This document shows positions 44,192 to 53,611 of a stretch of DNA of 64,000 bases, in pieces. Position 1 is the first letter of the stretch. Each line of letters starts with the position of its first letter. The stretch is taken from NCBI RefSeq assembly GCF_900083545.1, contig NZ_LT559262.1, positions 1,278,397 through 1,342,396 on the forward strand. Reading direction: 5' to 3'. The notes below the pieces were generated by a model. The model did not search any database, had not been told where the DNA came from, and saw only the letters and a program-made list of their open reading frames with translations. This stretch comes from Alistipes provencensis. GTDB lineage: Bacteria; Bacteroidota; Bacteroidia; Bacteroidales; Rikenellaceae. The position numbers and the translations under genes were made by a program.

Positions 44192-45325
44192 ATGAAAAAA
44201 ATGTATAAAAGCCTTTGCCTCCTGACCGCGCTGGTCATGTTGGCAGCTTGTAACAAGGATGCCGAGCCGAACGGTTCGGCTGCCGTTGGTGCGAAGACCA
44301 ATTTTGAAGTAGTCCTCCCGGGCGCCATGGAGACCTATGGAGTCGAGGACCCGCAGAGTGCAGGCGCGATCGTGCCGCTCTATAATGACGTTACGGTTTA
44401 CTTGGTGGATGCCGGTAATAATTTTGTAGGCTATGCTTGGACCGATGCCGAGATCAAGGCAAGAAAGAAACAACTCACGCAGGTTAACGAGCCGGAAACC
44501 GTGCTGGTGATCGTGAACTCGGGAGTTACGATGCCGACCGGCTCCCTTTCGTATGCGACTGTTCAGAGTGCAGTTGCCTCGATTGCCGTAGCTACCCAGA
44601 ATCAGGCGGCCAAGACTCTTGCTGCCGAGGATGCCAAAGGTAATGCCGCAGGTACTTACAATCCTGTCCAGCAGGTGACGCTCTATGGCGAGCAGGATAC
44701 ATTCACGACGGAGAGCGTTGTCGACGGCTATACGACGAAGAAGGCAGCCGTAGAACTCTCGTCACTGGTAGCGCGTCTGGAGCTGGGCACCGTGAAGCCG
44801 GGTGCTGGTCTGGATGCGCTGACCGTCGAGGCGGTCTATGTCAACAATTTCTACCTCAATGCTTTCGATGAATCAGCAATCCAGAACTTTACCGAGGGAA
44901 CGTGGCCCGGGTCATTCACGCCTGCATGGGCTACCGATGGTTACAATGCTGCCGTGACCTCCAACGTGGGGACCAAAGCCTATGCTTATCAGCTTTTCGC
45001 TTTAGGCAGCCTGCTCATGCCCCATGTCATTTACAAGGTGAGCGGCACGGTTTCGGCCGGTTATAAGCTCGCTGACGGTACGGGCGATTTGGACACCCCG
45101 ACGGCTTTCACCGATAAGTATATCACCGTGAAAGGATTCCGCGAAGGCGGTTCGCCGGTCGCATGGTTGCAGAACAACAAGATCTACAAGATGGGGCTGG
45201 AAGACGGCGGTATCGCAATTACGCCGGACAAGATCACCGATAAGCCCGAGAAGAACAAGATCGACCTGATCGTAGGCATCACGGTTGCCGACTGGACGTC
45301 GTCGAACGTCACCCCCGAGTTTTAA
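44192..45325 (+). CDS. FimA/Mfa-type fimbrillin lipoprotein 2
   Basis: 377 residues from the ATG at 44192; an in-frame ATG at 44141 lies before the hairpin and gives no signal peptide. The lipobox is LAAC (Cys20), and the G-A-K-TNFEV site has Lys at 35. Sequence is closely related to fimbrillins 1 and 3 throughout, including EDPQ, GYAWTDAEIKAR, KVSGTVSAGYKL and GDGT-type motifs. It ends VADWTSSNVTPEF. Likely alternative shaft subunit or minor stalk component. Confidence 0.9.
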   Translation: MKKMYKSLCLLTALVMLAACNKDAEPNGSAAVGAKTNFEVVLPGAMETYGVEDPQSAGAIVPLYNDVTVYLVDAGNNFVGYAWTDAEIKARKKQLTQVNEPETVLVIVNSGVTMPTGSLSYATVQSAVASIAVATQNQAAKTLAAEDAKGNAAGTYNPVQQVTLYGEQDTFTTESVVDGYTTKKAAVELSSLVARLELGTVKPGAGLDALTVEAVYVNNFYLNAFDESAIQNFTEGTWPGSFTPAWATDGYNAAVTSNVGTKAYAYQLFALGSLLMPHVIYKVSGTVSAGYKLADGTGDLDTPTAFTDKYITVKGFREGGSPVAWLQNNKIYKMGLEDGGIAITPDKITDKPEKNKIDLIVGITVADWTSSNVTPEF

Positions 45326-45340
45326 ATTTTGTCGAATTAC

Positions 45341-45366
45341 CCCGGGGAAGGTTCCCCTTTCCCGGG
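45341..45366 (+). terminator. Intercistronic hairpin after fimbrillin 2
   Basis: CCCGGGGAA, loop GGTTCCCC, TTTCCCGGG, with one G-U pair and a weak T run. It lies 16 bp before the next ATG. Confidence 0.6.
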
Positions 45367-45382
45367 ATTTATTGAATGATTT

Positions 45383-46528
45383 ATGAAAGCAATCTATAAA
45401 AGTCTTTGTGTTCTGACGGCATTGGTCCTGCTGGCATCCTGCAGTAAGGATGCCGAACGGAACGGTGTGCCCGTCGATGGCGCCAAGACCAATTTCGAGG
45501 TATCGCTTCCGGGCGCGTTGGATACCTATGCGGTCGAGGATCCGCAGGCCGCGGGCCAGATCACGCCCTATTACGACAATGTGATCGTTTATTTGATGGA
45601 TGCCGGAGGCAATGCGGTGGGTTATGCTTGGACCGACGAGGAGATCAAGGCGCGCACGAAGCGTTTCGAACAGGTCGCGCAACCTCGCAGGGCTTTTGTC
45701 TATGTGAATACGGGCAGCGTGTCCATGCCGATCGGGGAGACCCGGCAAGCCGATTTTTATGCGAAATCGGATGAACTGACCGTGGCTGATCAGAACAAGC
45801 CGGTCAAGACCCTTGCCGCGGCTGATGCCAAAGGCAATGCAGCCGGAGATTATCTCTCCGTGCAGCAGGTGACGCTCTTCGGGCATACGTCCGTCTTCTC
45901 GGATGTGGCTTCCGACGACGGCCATACGCTGAAAAAGGCCAACATAAGTCTCAAGTCGCTGACGGGGCGTTTCGAGGTCGGGACCGTAAAGGCCGGTATG
46001 GGACTGGACGCGCTGAATGTCGAGGCCGTTTACATCAATTATTTCCAGTATAACTGCGACGGAGTGTACGGCAACGGACAGGGCTTTTCCAGCCAGCGGT
46101 TCGGCGAGTCGACATGGCCCGAACCCTACACCCCCGCTTGGGCGACCGACGTTGCCGATGCGGGTGTAACTTCGGCGTCCGGTACGAAGGTTTATGCTTA
46201 TCAGGTGTTCGAAAGCGATCTCGTTCCCCATATTGTCTACAAAGTGAGCGGTACGGTCTCGGCCGGTTACAAACTCTCCGACGGTACGGGCGACGCGGAC
46301 AATCCGACCCCCTTTACGGGCAAATACATCACGGTAAAGGGGTTTAAAACGGTAACGCCCGTCGATCGTGTCCAGCCCCACCGGATTTATAAAATGGGTC
46401 TGGAGAACGGCGGTGTCGAAATCACCCCCGACAAGATCACCGACAAGCCTGAGAAGAGCAAGGTCGACCTGCTCGTAGCCATCACGGTTGCCGAGTGGAC
46501 GACCGAGAACGTTACTCCCGAAATTTAA
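45383..46528 (+). CDS. FimA/Mfa-type fimbrillin lipoprotein 3
   Basis: 381 residues. Lipobox LASC (Cys20), G-A-K-TNFEV with Lys35, and the same two-domain fimbrillin plan as its neighbours. It ends VAEWTTENVTPEI. It is slightly more diverged in the middle (about 115-225), with an insertion around YNCDGVYGNGQGF. Third of three tandem copies and followed by the strongest of the three hairpins. Likely a structural subunit of the same fimbria or a variant replacing subunits 1 and 2. Confidence 0.9.
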   Translation: MKAIYKSLCVLTALVLLASCSKDAERNGVPVDGAKTNFEVSLPGALDTYAVEDPQAAGQITPYYDNVIVYLMDAGGNAVGYAWTDEEIKARTKRFEQVAQPRRAFVYVNTGSVSMPIGETRQADFYAKSDELTVADQNKPVKTLAAADAKGNAAGDYLSVQQVTLFGHTSVFSDVASDDGHTLKKANISLKSLTGRFEVGTVKAGMGLDALNVEAVYINYFQYNCDGVYGNGQGFSSQRFGESTWPEPYTPAWATDVADAGVTSASGTKVYAYQVFESDLVPHIVYKVSGTVSAGYKLSDGTGDADNPTPFTGKYITVKGFKTVTPVDRVQPHRIYKMGLENGGVEITPDKITDKPEKSKVDLLVAITVAEWTTENVTPEI

Positions 46529-46544
46529 GTTTTGTCGAATTACC

Positions 46545-46580
46545 CCGGAGGGGGAGAACCGTCTTTCCCCTCCGGTTTTT
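46545..46580 (+). terminator. Intercistronic terminator after fimbrillin 3
   Basis: CCGGAGGGG (46545-46553) pairs with CCCCTCCGG (46567-46575), followed by T5. It lies 17 bp before the anchor gene ATG. Confidence 0.78.
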
Positions 46581-46597
46581 ACTAAAAAACGTTATCC

Positions 46598-47509
46598 ATG
46601 AAAATACTGTCGAAAATCCTTTTTGCCATGGCCGCAGCCGCTTTGTCCGCAGGCTGTATTAACGAGGACATGAGCGATTGTCCGCCCCCGTTCAATGCCG
46701 AACTTACGTTCAGCTACCTCGGCGACGGTCAGGACGCGGCGATGTTCTCCCGAGCGATCGACGGAGTGACGCTGTTCGTTTTCGACAGGGCGGGCGGACA
46801 GAATGTCCTGCAGAAAACGATCGGCAAGGCCGACCTGAACCGGTTTCAGGGAACCCAGCTCTACCTGCCCGCGGGCGATTATCGGATCGTCTGCTGGGGC
46901 AATGCCTTCGACGACACGGAACTGCTTTCCGGCAGTCTCTCCGGAGGCCGCGTGCATGCGCCTGCGTATGGCGCCGGTGGCAGGATCGCCACCAACGATC
47001 ACCTCTATTACGGTGATTACGACATAACGGTTCCGGCGGCCGCCAATGCGCCGGAGAAAGTGACGGGAGACATTCCGTTCAGGGGCGCGCATATCGACAT
47101 GAATGTCTATGTCAAGGGCTTCGGCCAATCGTCCGACCCGGCTACATGGCCGGTGGTGGAGATCGGCAACCTGATGCCCCAATACGATATCCAGATGAAC
47201 GCCGTACAGCCTTTCGGCACGACGTATCATCCCGTGGTGGCTTGGGACGGCGCGAAAAAGTCCATGTCCTCCGGTTTTCAGGTCCTGCGTTTCGCCGACG
47301 ACAATCCGGTGACGGTCACCGTCCGCGAACCCGCGCCCGACAATACCGTCAAAGCGGTGGTCGACCTGCGCAAATACATGGCCGACAACAGCCTCACCGT
47401 GGACAACCTGCACGAAGCGGCGGTCGACATGCTGATCGAATTCACCGACCTCGGAATTTCGGTCACGGTCCCCGACTGGACCTCGACCGGCACGGAACCG
47501 GAAATTTAG
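46598..47509 (+). CDS. FimB/Mfa2-family fimbrial anchor lipoprotein
   Basis: 303 residues. Lipobox SAGC with Cys20, followed by INEDMSDCPPPF, the typical start of FimB/Mfa2 anchors. Two beta-domains follow, ending VPDWTSTGTEPEI. Unlike the fimbrillins and tip proteins of this locus it has no G-x-K site after the Cys, which fits an anchor that stays lipidated in the outer membrane and limits fimbrial length. Placed after the three fimbrillins and before the tip proteins. Confidence 0.9.
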   Translation: MKILSKILFAMAAAALSAGCINEDMSDCPPPFNAELTFSYLGDGQDAAMFSRAIDGVTLFVFDRAGGQNVLQKTIGKADLNRFQGTQLYLPAGDYRIVCWGNAFDDTELLSGSLSGGRVHAPAYGAGGRIATNDHLYYGDYDITVPAAANAPEKVTGDIPFRGAHIDMNVYVKGFGQSSDPATWPVVEIGNLMPQYDIQMNAVQPFGTTYHPVVAWDGAKKSMSSGFQVLRFADDNPVTVTVREPAPDNTVKAVVDLRKYMADNSLTVDNLHEAAVDMLIEFTDLGISVTVPDWTSTGTEPEI

Positions 47510-47547
47510 CCTCCGGACTTAGTTAAAACCGAAAAAGCGATTGAGCG

Positions 47548-50475
47548 ATGAGAAAATATACTGTTTTGCAAACCTTGGCCCTGATCCTTCTTTTGTCGGC
47601 CGTTTTCTACGGCTGTGCCAAAGACAGCACATATGGCGGCGATAAGACGGTGGATATGCAGCTTGCGCTGGATACCTATGCCGTCGGCGACGATCCCAAC
47701 GCTTCGTCGGACAACGAGGAGCTGATCAAATCGGCGTGGGTTTATATTTTCAACGAGAACGGCGTGCTCGAGAATCCGGGCAAGACCGCCGTGCCGGTAG
47801 CCTCCTCGGGTGAAGCTGCCGACGGGAACGGCCGGCTGAACCATACATGGCGTGTCACCGTGGGGCCGAAGGACATCTATGTCCTGCTCAATGCCGGGCG
47901 TCTGACCCGCGAGGGCCGGGTCGTCGATCTCGACACATACAATCCCTTTTCGAAAGCCGAACTGGAGTCGCTGATAACCGATCCGACCGCCTTTGCAGCG
48001 GATTTTCCGGCATCCGGAAATGCCGGGATGCTGATGAGCGGAAAACTGGGCACGACCGTCTCGGCCGCCACTTCGCTGGTGTCGGTTCCCGTGGCCCGGC
48101 GCTATGCGCGCATCGACCTGAACCTGCGTCGTAAGGCCGACCTGACCGGAGCTGCCGTCGTCGTCAAGAGTACGACGCTCAAGAACCGCCGTGAAAAAGC
48201 CTATGTGCTGGCTCCCGTGACCGAAAGTACGGGTGACGACGTTGTGTACCTGAACGATCACGGGGACGTTGCGGTCGGAGCGAGCCTGACGGATTATACC
48301 GCCGTCACTTCGTTCTATACCATGCCGCGGACCGGCGCTTCGAAGGCCGCCTGTCTGGAGCTGGTGGTCGGCATCGACGGCAGGGATTACACGCTGCCCG
48401 TCTATCTTAACCGCGGGGCGCTCGGGGGCGGTACGGGCAACAACGAGAACCTGCCGCTGGACATCTCCGCGAATAAGGTCTATAAGGTCGATGTCTCGAT
48501 CGAGCGGCAGAGCTTCACGATCGCCATGGAGATTCTCGAATGGAATGAGACGTCGGTGAACGGCGACGTCAACGGTTCGTCGCTGGCGCTGGATTCCGTC
48601 GTTCTGGTGCGTGCAAGCCGCGAAACGCTCGTTCCGGTGCTCACCAAGGCCGATTCGGTCTATGCGAGGCTCACCAGTCAGGCCGTAAACGTCGGATATA
48701 TCCTGCATGGTGCCGATGTCGACGGTGTGCTGGGCGTCAAGGCGGTCAACGGCAAAGCCGAAATTCCCATTACGGGACCTGCGGCCTATCCCGTCGGAAC
48801 GATGTACGGCATGACGGTCATGGCCGGGAACATTCGCCGCAACGCCCTGCTCCGGGTCGACGGAACTCCGGTGCTGGAGGTTGCCGACGAAACGATTGAA
48901 TTCCCCTATTCGGGTGGATACAAAAATTATCAGGTGACGAGCTGCATCGACCTCGGCGACGAGGCCGGAACGTTGGCCCGGGTACCCTGGACGGCCGAGT
49001 TTTCGCTCGACGACGGCAGTAGCTGGTCTTCGATCCAACCGACATGTATGCAGCAGTTTACCGCTTCGCATGCCGGCAGCACGGCTCCGGCTTCGTTTGG
49101 CGTAAGGCTTGAAATGACGCCCGGTGTTAACCGTTCGACGTCGAGCACGAACTTGCGGGAGGCCGATCCGGCAAACAACCTCGACCTTTCGATGGTCGAC
49201 GGCAGCCGTAATACGGCCAACTGCTATCTGGTCAACGCATCCGGAACCTATACGTTCCCGCTGGTTTACGGCAACGCCGTCAAAGGCGGCGGGCCCAACA
49301 TCTCAGCATACACCTCGACCCAAAGCGGTGAGAACATCCTGCCCCGGTTTGTCAACCACCTGGATAACGAGATCGATGATCCGTATATTTACCGGAATAC
49401 GGATTGTGCGCCCGCCGACGCCATCGTTGTCTGGCAGGATGTGTCGGGATTGGTGCAGAACGTCGCCCTGACCGCCGACAAGCAAAATATTTCGTTCGAA
49501 GTGCCGCGTTCGACGATCCAACAGGGCAACACCATCGTCGCCGTGCGCGACACTGCGGGAAAGATTATGTGGAGCTGGCATATCTGGGTGACGGACTATG
49601 TACTGGGGACCGATGTGAAAAAGGTCACGAATTTCGGGGGTGTGCAATACGATTTTCTGCCCGTCAACCTGGGCTGGTGCGAGGGCAAGACGATCGACTA
49701 CGACAGCCGCAAAATTCTGGTGCGGCTTACGCAGCCCACAACGGGACAGAACGTGGTTTTTGTACTCGATCAACTCTCCGGGACGGCAACCTTCCCCGGG
49801 AACAATACCTATTACCAATGGGGGCGCAAGGATCCGATGCTGCCGGGTTTAAGAAACAACGGGGTGACCAGTTCAAAGTCGCATTATTCCGACACCGGCT
49901 ATAGATTCACCATGTATGAGGGTGGAGTGTCCATCGGAACATCCATCCTGAATCCGCATGCGTTTTACAAAGCGTCGGCCAATTGGTGCGATGAGGGCTA
50001 CTTCAATATCTGGAGTGCGAACAATACGGTTACGAACTATAACGACAACCCGGTTGTCAAGACCATCTACGACCCCTCTCCGGCCGGGTATTGCCTGCCT
50101 CCGTCGAATGGGTTCACGGGCGCGACCTCTCATGGCGCCGGTGCTAACGGTGACTATTTCGGATCGCGGTTCAACTCTCCGTATACTGCGGAAACGGATG
50201 TTACGGACAATTTCTGCTGGGAGTTTTATTGCAATAAAATGGTCGGCGAAGGCAGTTATGACATCGCAGGCGGTACGATACTCTATCCGCTTACAGGCTC
50301 TCGGAATCAGACGGGGACAGGTTGGTATGCCGGCGAACGGAGTTTCTGTTGGACAGCTCTTCCGGCTTCGGCGGATTACGGACGCAATGCGACCTTCCAA
50401 CCGTTGTATATCGGTACGACGAACAGCTCCTATAAAGCCTGTGCCTATTCAGTGCGGCCCGTCCGGGAAAAATAA
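47548..50475 (+). CDS. Large fimbrial tip-like protein 1
   Basis: 975 residues. Lipobox YGC (Cys23) and GGDK-TVDMQ site (Lys33). The N-terminal part (about 35-350) resembles a fimbrillin two-domain unit. A middle beta-rich region precedes a C-terminal module (about 560-975) with NTANCYLVNASGTYTFPLVYGNA, WSWHIWVTDY, YYQWGRKDPMLPG and TIYDPSPAGYCLPPSNGFTG, the last resembling the major-paralogous-domain fold. The same C-terminal module occurs in the next gene. Size and position after the anchor suggest a distal adhesin of the fimbria. DUF4906-type proteins are similar in plan. Confidence 0.85.
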   Translation: MRKYTVLQTLALILLLSAVFYGCAKDSTYGGDKTVDMQLALDTYAVGDDPNASSDNEELIKSAWVYIFNENGVLENPGKTAVPVASSGEAADGNGRLNHTWRVTVGPKDIYVLLNAGRLTREGRVVDLDTYNPFSKAELESLITDPTAFAADFPASGNAGMLMSGKLGTTVSAATSLVSVPVARRYARIDLNLRRKADLTGAAVVVKSTTLKNRREKAYVLAPVTESTGDDVVYLNDHGDVAVGASLTDYTAVTSFYTMPRTGASKAACLELVVGIDGRDYTLPVYLNRGALGGGTGNNENLPLDISANKVYKVDVSIERQSFTIAMEILEWNETSVNGDVNGSSLALDSVVLVRASRETLVPVLTKADSVYARLTSQAVNVGYILHGADVDGVLGVKAVNGKAEIPITGPAAYPVGTMYGMTVMAGNIRRNALLRVDGTPVLEVADETIEFPYSGGYKNYQVTSCIDLGDEAGTLARVPWTAEFSLDDGSSWSSIQPTCMQQFTASHAGSTAPASFGVRLEMTPGVNRSTSSTNLREADPANNLDLSMVDGSRNTANCYLVNASGTYTFPLVYGNAVKGGGPNISAYTSTQSGENILPRFVNHLDNEIDDPYIYRNTDCAPADAIVVWQDVSGLVQNVALTADKQNISFEVPRSTIQQGNTIVAVRDTAGKIMWSWHIWVTDYVLGTDVKKVTNFGGVQYDFLPVNLGWCEGKTIDYDSRKILVRLTQPTTGQNVVFVLDQLSGTATFPGNNTYYQWGRKDPMLPGLRNNGVTSSKSHYSDTGYRFTMYEGGVSIGTSILNPHAFYKASANWCDEGYFNIWSANNTVTNYNDNPVVKTIYDPSPAGYCLPPSNGFTGATSHGAGANGDYFGSRFNSPYTAETDVTDNFCWEFYCNKMVGEGSYDIAGGTILYPLTGSRNQTGTGWYAGERSFCWTALPASADYGRNATFQPLYIGTTNSSYKACAYSVRPVREK

Positions 50476-50495
50476 TTATTTTGAATTACGGAACT

Positions 50496-53400
50496 ATGAA
50501 AAAGATACTGATATACGGTTTTTACCTCTTAGGGGCTGCCGCGCTGCTGGCCGGCTGCATCAAGGACGAAGTGGCGGATCCCGCTCCCGTGTCCGGTGAG
50601 AAACTGACCCTCCAAATGCCCGATGCGCAGGAGGTGGCCATCACCCGCGCCGCCACCGAAATGGAGTGCAGGATCAGCAGTATGTACCTGCTGGTCTACC
50701 GCAGCAATTCGCTCGTCCACAAACAGCTGATCGCGGCGGCGTCGGTCACCGGCAACGGTACGGCACAGCCTTCGGTCGATCTGGACTATAAAGTGCGGGC
50801 GAATGATAAGGTCTATGTCGTGGCGAACTACTCCGCATCGATCGGAACTTCGCTGCAGGAGCTCGGAACGGGCACCACGGAGAACGACCTTTCGGCGCTG
50901 CTTGTCTATACCAATCCCATAAACAGACGGTTGACACCCAGTGCGGAAATGCAGCCTTTGTACGGTTCTGTCACTTGGAGTGCGGGTTCGAACGTCTGTA
51001 CGTTGGTGCGTTCGCGGGCCAGAGTGTCGGTTGCATTGGACGACTCCGGTCTTTTCTCCGGAAAAACGCTGACTTATATACTGGCCGGCGCTCCCGAAAA
51101 GACGAGCATGGAGGTCGTGTACAATACGACTGCTCAGAAGTATGAAATCCCGAACGTCGACGGGCTCGGCGGGACGTGGAATACGGAAGCCGATATAGAC
51201 AATATAATCCCTTTGACGTATGCGATTTACTGCGCTCCCTATCCGATCTCGACGGATGCGGGCGGGGTGTCGGTCGACAAAAACACGTTCGACAAACGCC
51301 GCACGTCGCTGATCCTGTGCGCCACCGACGCCTCGGATGTGAAGGAGTACTACCGGCTCGACTTTTCCAAGCAGCTCGCCTCCACGACCATTCTGGGCGA
51401 CGCTTCGAACGAATACCTCGACATTGACCCCAATACGCACTATGCCTTCCGCATCGAGAGCGTGAAGAGCGGCGGTTACACCACCGCTGCCGAAGCGTGG
51501 AAGAATCCCGGCAGCAACATCGAATATACGGTCACGGTGTCGGGTGACGGCTGGAAGAGTTCGACCAGCAACGGCCAGTATCTGGTCCGCTCCGACCGGG
51601 ATACGGTTTTCGTCCTGAAAAACATGGCTGCGGCGTCGGACCTCGTCCGGTTTGCCTGCCAGATGCCCGATGCCGGCCAGAAACCGGGCGGGGACCTGCC
51701 CGGATCGGTCGATACACAGATCGTAAGCCTGGTCGGTTCGGATAAGAAGACTCCGATTCCGGTCGAGAACATGCAGCTTTGCAAGAGCGACGGTATGCCC
51801 ATTGCGAACAATACGTTCGATTTTTCGGGCGAGACGATCCCTGCCGAGGGCTACCGGCTTAAATACATTTCGGGAGCCTCGATGCCCACCGGGCGGATTT
51901 TTGTGAAGGTTCGTTACGGGAATATCGACCATTACATTCCGCTTGCACACGTCGTGTTCTCCGTGAATATGCCTACGACCTCGTTTACCTATGAGGGAAA
52001 GGCCGATAACACCCTGCGGATCATGAGTTATCATATTCCTTCCGGTCAGGCCGGTTATTTCCCCTGCTCGTGGACGACGGAATTTTCCGTCGACGGAGGG
52101 GAGACATGGACGGATTCGGCGCCCGATATGATCCCGGCATTCCCGGGGAGCGGACCGGGTTCGAATCCGGGGAAACCGACTCAGTTCCCCTATGCTTACA
52201 CCTTCGATGTAGCCGCCCGGATTCCTGCCGTGGGCAATCCGCATAACGTTACCCTGCAAACTACCAAGCCTGTCAACGGGGTCTACGACCTCTCGACCAA
52301 AGGCGGCATGGAGGCGATGAACACGGCCAACTGCTATGTTATCAATGCACCGGGTACCTATAAGCTTCCGTTGGTCTATGGCAATGCCATCAAGAACAAC
52401 GACCCCAATGGTTCGGCATATACCTCGACCTCCAGCGACACATATGTACTGAAGAATTTCGTCAACCACCTCGATGAGGCGATCAGTGATCCGTATATTT
52501 ACAACAATGCGAATTGTGAGCCCTACGATGCCTGCCTCATCTGGCAGGATGCCGAAGGATTGGTACAGAGAGTGAACCTCATGAACGATAGGCAGAACAT
52601 TTCGTTCGAAGTTCCGAAGTCGACCATCCGGCAGGGTAATGCCATTGTCGCCGTGCTCGATGCTTCGGGGAGGGTTATGTGGAGCTGGCATATCTGGGTG
52701 ACGGACTACAGATTGGGCGAGGACCTGAAAACGGTGACGAATTATCAGGAGGTCCAGTACAATTTCCTGCCGGTGAATATCGGCTGGTGCGATGCCGAGA
52801 CCCTGACTTATGCTGCCCGCAGCGTGATGGTCCGCTTTACGCAGGCCCGCACCGGGTTTACGCAGGTTTTCGAGATCGATCAGGAAGCACATGTCGATAC
52901 GCATACCGGGAACCAGCCCTATTTCCAGTTCGGGCGCAAGGATCCGATGCTGCCGGGTATTCGCAAGTCGGCCGGTCCGGTCGGTGACAAGGCTTGTTAT
53001 CCCGGCGAAGGCTATGCGTTCGATATGTCCGGGGAGGGGAAAGTTTCCATCGGAACGGCCATCCGGAATCCGCATGTGTTTTACAATTACGGAGCTTCGG
53101 ATGCGATTACCGATTGGTGCGCTACGTCCTATTACAATGTCTGGAGTGCCAATAATTCGGTGACTACCGGCAATGACAATCAGGTCGTCAAAACGATCTA
53201 CGATCCTTCGCCTGTGGGATACTGCGTGCCTGCATCGAATGCCTTTACGGGATTCACCTATAACGGACAGGCCGTTTCGGGCGCATATCACGGCTCGCGG
53301 TACAACTCGCCCTATACGTCTGATTCAGAGGTTATCGCGAACTTCGGGTGGGAGTTCTATTGTAATAAAATGCAAGGAGCCGGAGTCTTCGATCCTTCGG

Positions 53401-53609
53401 GCGGAACCATATTTTATTCGGCTTCGGGTTATCGCAGCCATACGGACGGTACGGTGTATAACGTCGGCAGCAGCGGCTATTGCTGGTCGGCTGTTCCGTA
53501 CAGCTTGAGTTATGGCCGGGGCCTGTACTTCTATTCGGCGCAGGTCGATCCGTGGTATAACTACTATCGCTCCTATGGTTTTGCGGTCTATCCCGTGCAG
53601 GAGAAGTAA
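50496..53609 (+). CDS. Large fimbrial tip-like protein 2
   Basis: 1037 residues from the ATG at 50496. Lipobox LAGC (Cys21) and SGEK-LTLQM site (Lys36). Like tip protein 1 it has a fimbrillin-like N-terminal part and the shared C-terminal module (NTANCYVINAPGTYKLPLVYGNA, MWSWHIWVTDYRL, YFQFGRKDPMLPG, TIYDPSPVGYCVPASNAFTG). The middle region is different, as expected for binding variation. It ends three bases before the C11 protease gene, so the two are coupled. Confidence 0.85.
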   Translation: MKKILIYGFYLLGAAALLAGCIKDEVADPAPVSGEKLTLQMPDAQEVAITRAATEMECRISSMYLLVYRSNSLVHKQLIAAASVTGNGTAQPSVDLDYKVRANDKVYVVANYSASIGTSLQELGTGTTENDLSALLVYTNPINRRLTPSAEMQPLYGSVTWSAGSNVCTLVRSRARVSVALDDSGLFSGKTLTYILAGAPEKTSMEVVYNTTAQKYEIPNVDGLGGTWNTEADIDNIIPLTYAIYCAPYPISTDAGGVSVDKNTFDKRRTSLILCATDASDVKEYYRLDFSKQLASTTILGDASNEYLDIDPNTHYAFRIESVKSGGYTTAAEAWKNPGSNIEYTVTVSGDGWKSSTSNGQYLVRSDRDTVFVLKNMAAASDLVRFACQMPDAGQKPGGDLPGSVDTQIVSLVGSDKKTPIPVENMQLCKSDGMPIANNTFDFSGETIPAEGYRLKYISGASMPTGRIFVKVRYGNIDHYIPLAHVVFSVNMPTTSFTYEGKADNTLRIMSYHIPSGQAGYFPCSWTTEFSVDGGETWTDSAPDMIPAFPGSGPGSNPGKPTQFPYAYTFDVAARIPAVGNPHNVTLQTTKPVNGVYDLSTKGGMEAMNTANCYVINAPGTYKLPLVYGNAIKNNDPNGSAYTSTSSDTYVLKNFVNHLDEAISDPYIYNNANCEPYDACLIWQDAEGLVQRVNLMNDRQNISFEVPKSTIRQGNAIVAVLDASGRVMWSWHIWVTDYRLGEDLKTVTNYQEVQYNFLPVNIGWCDAETLTYAARSVMVRFTQARTGFTQVFEIDQEAHVDTHTGNQPYFQFGRKDPMLPGIRKSAGPVGDKACYPGEGYAFDMSGEGKVSIGTAIRNPHVFYNYGASDAITDWCATSYYNVWSANNSVTTGNDNQVVKTIYDPSPVGYCVPASNAFTGFTYNGQAVSGAYHGSRYNSPYTSDSEVIANFGWEFYCNKMQGAGVFDPSGGTIFYSASGYRSHTDGTVYNVGSSGYCWSAVPYSLSYGRGLYFYSAQVDPWYNYYRSYGFAVYPVQEK

Positions 53610-53611
53610 GA

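Noticed and set aside
50529..53291. Open frame of 920 codons on the minus strand
   Set aside because: Antisense to tip-like protein 2, which has a signal peptide and a paralogue; composition is typical of a shadow frame.
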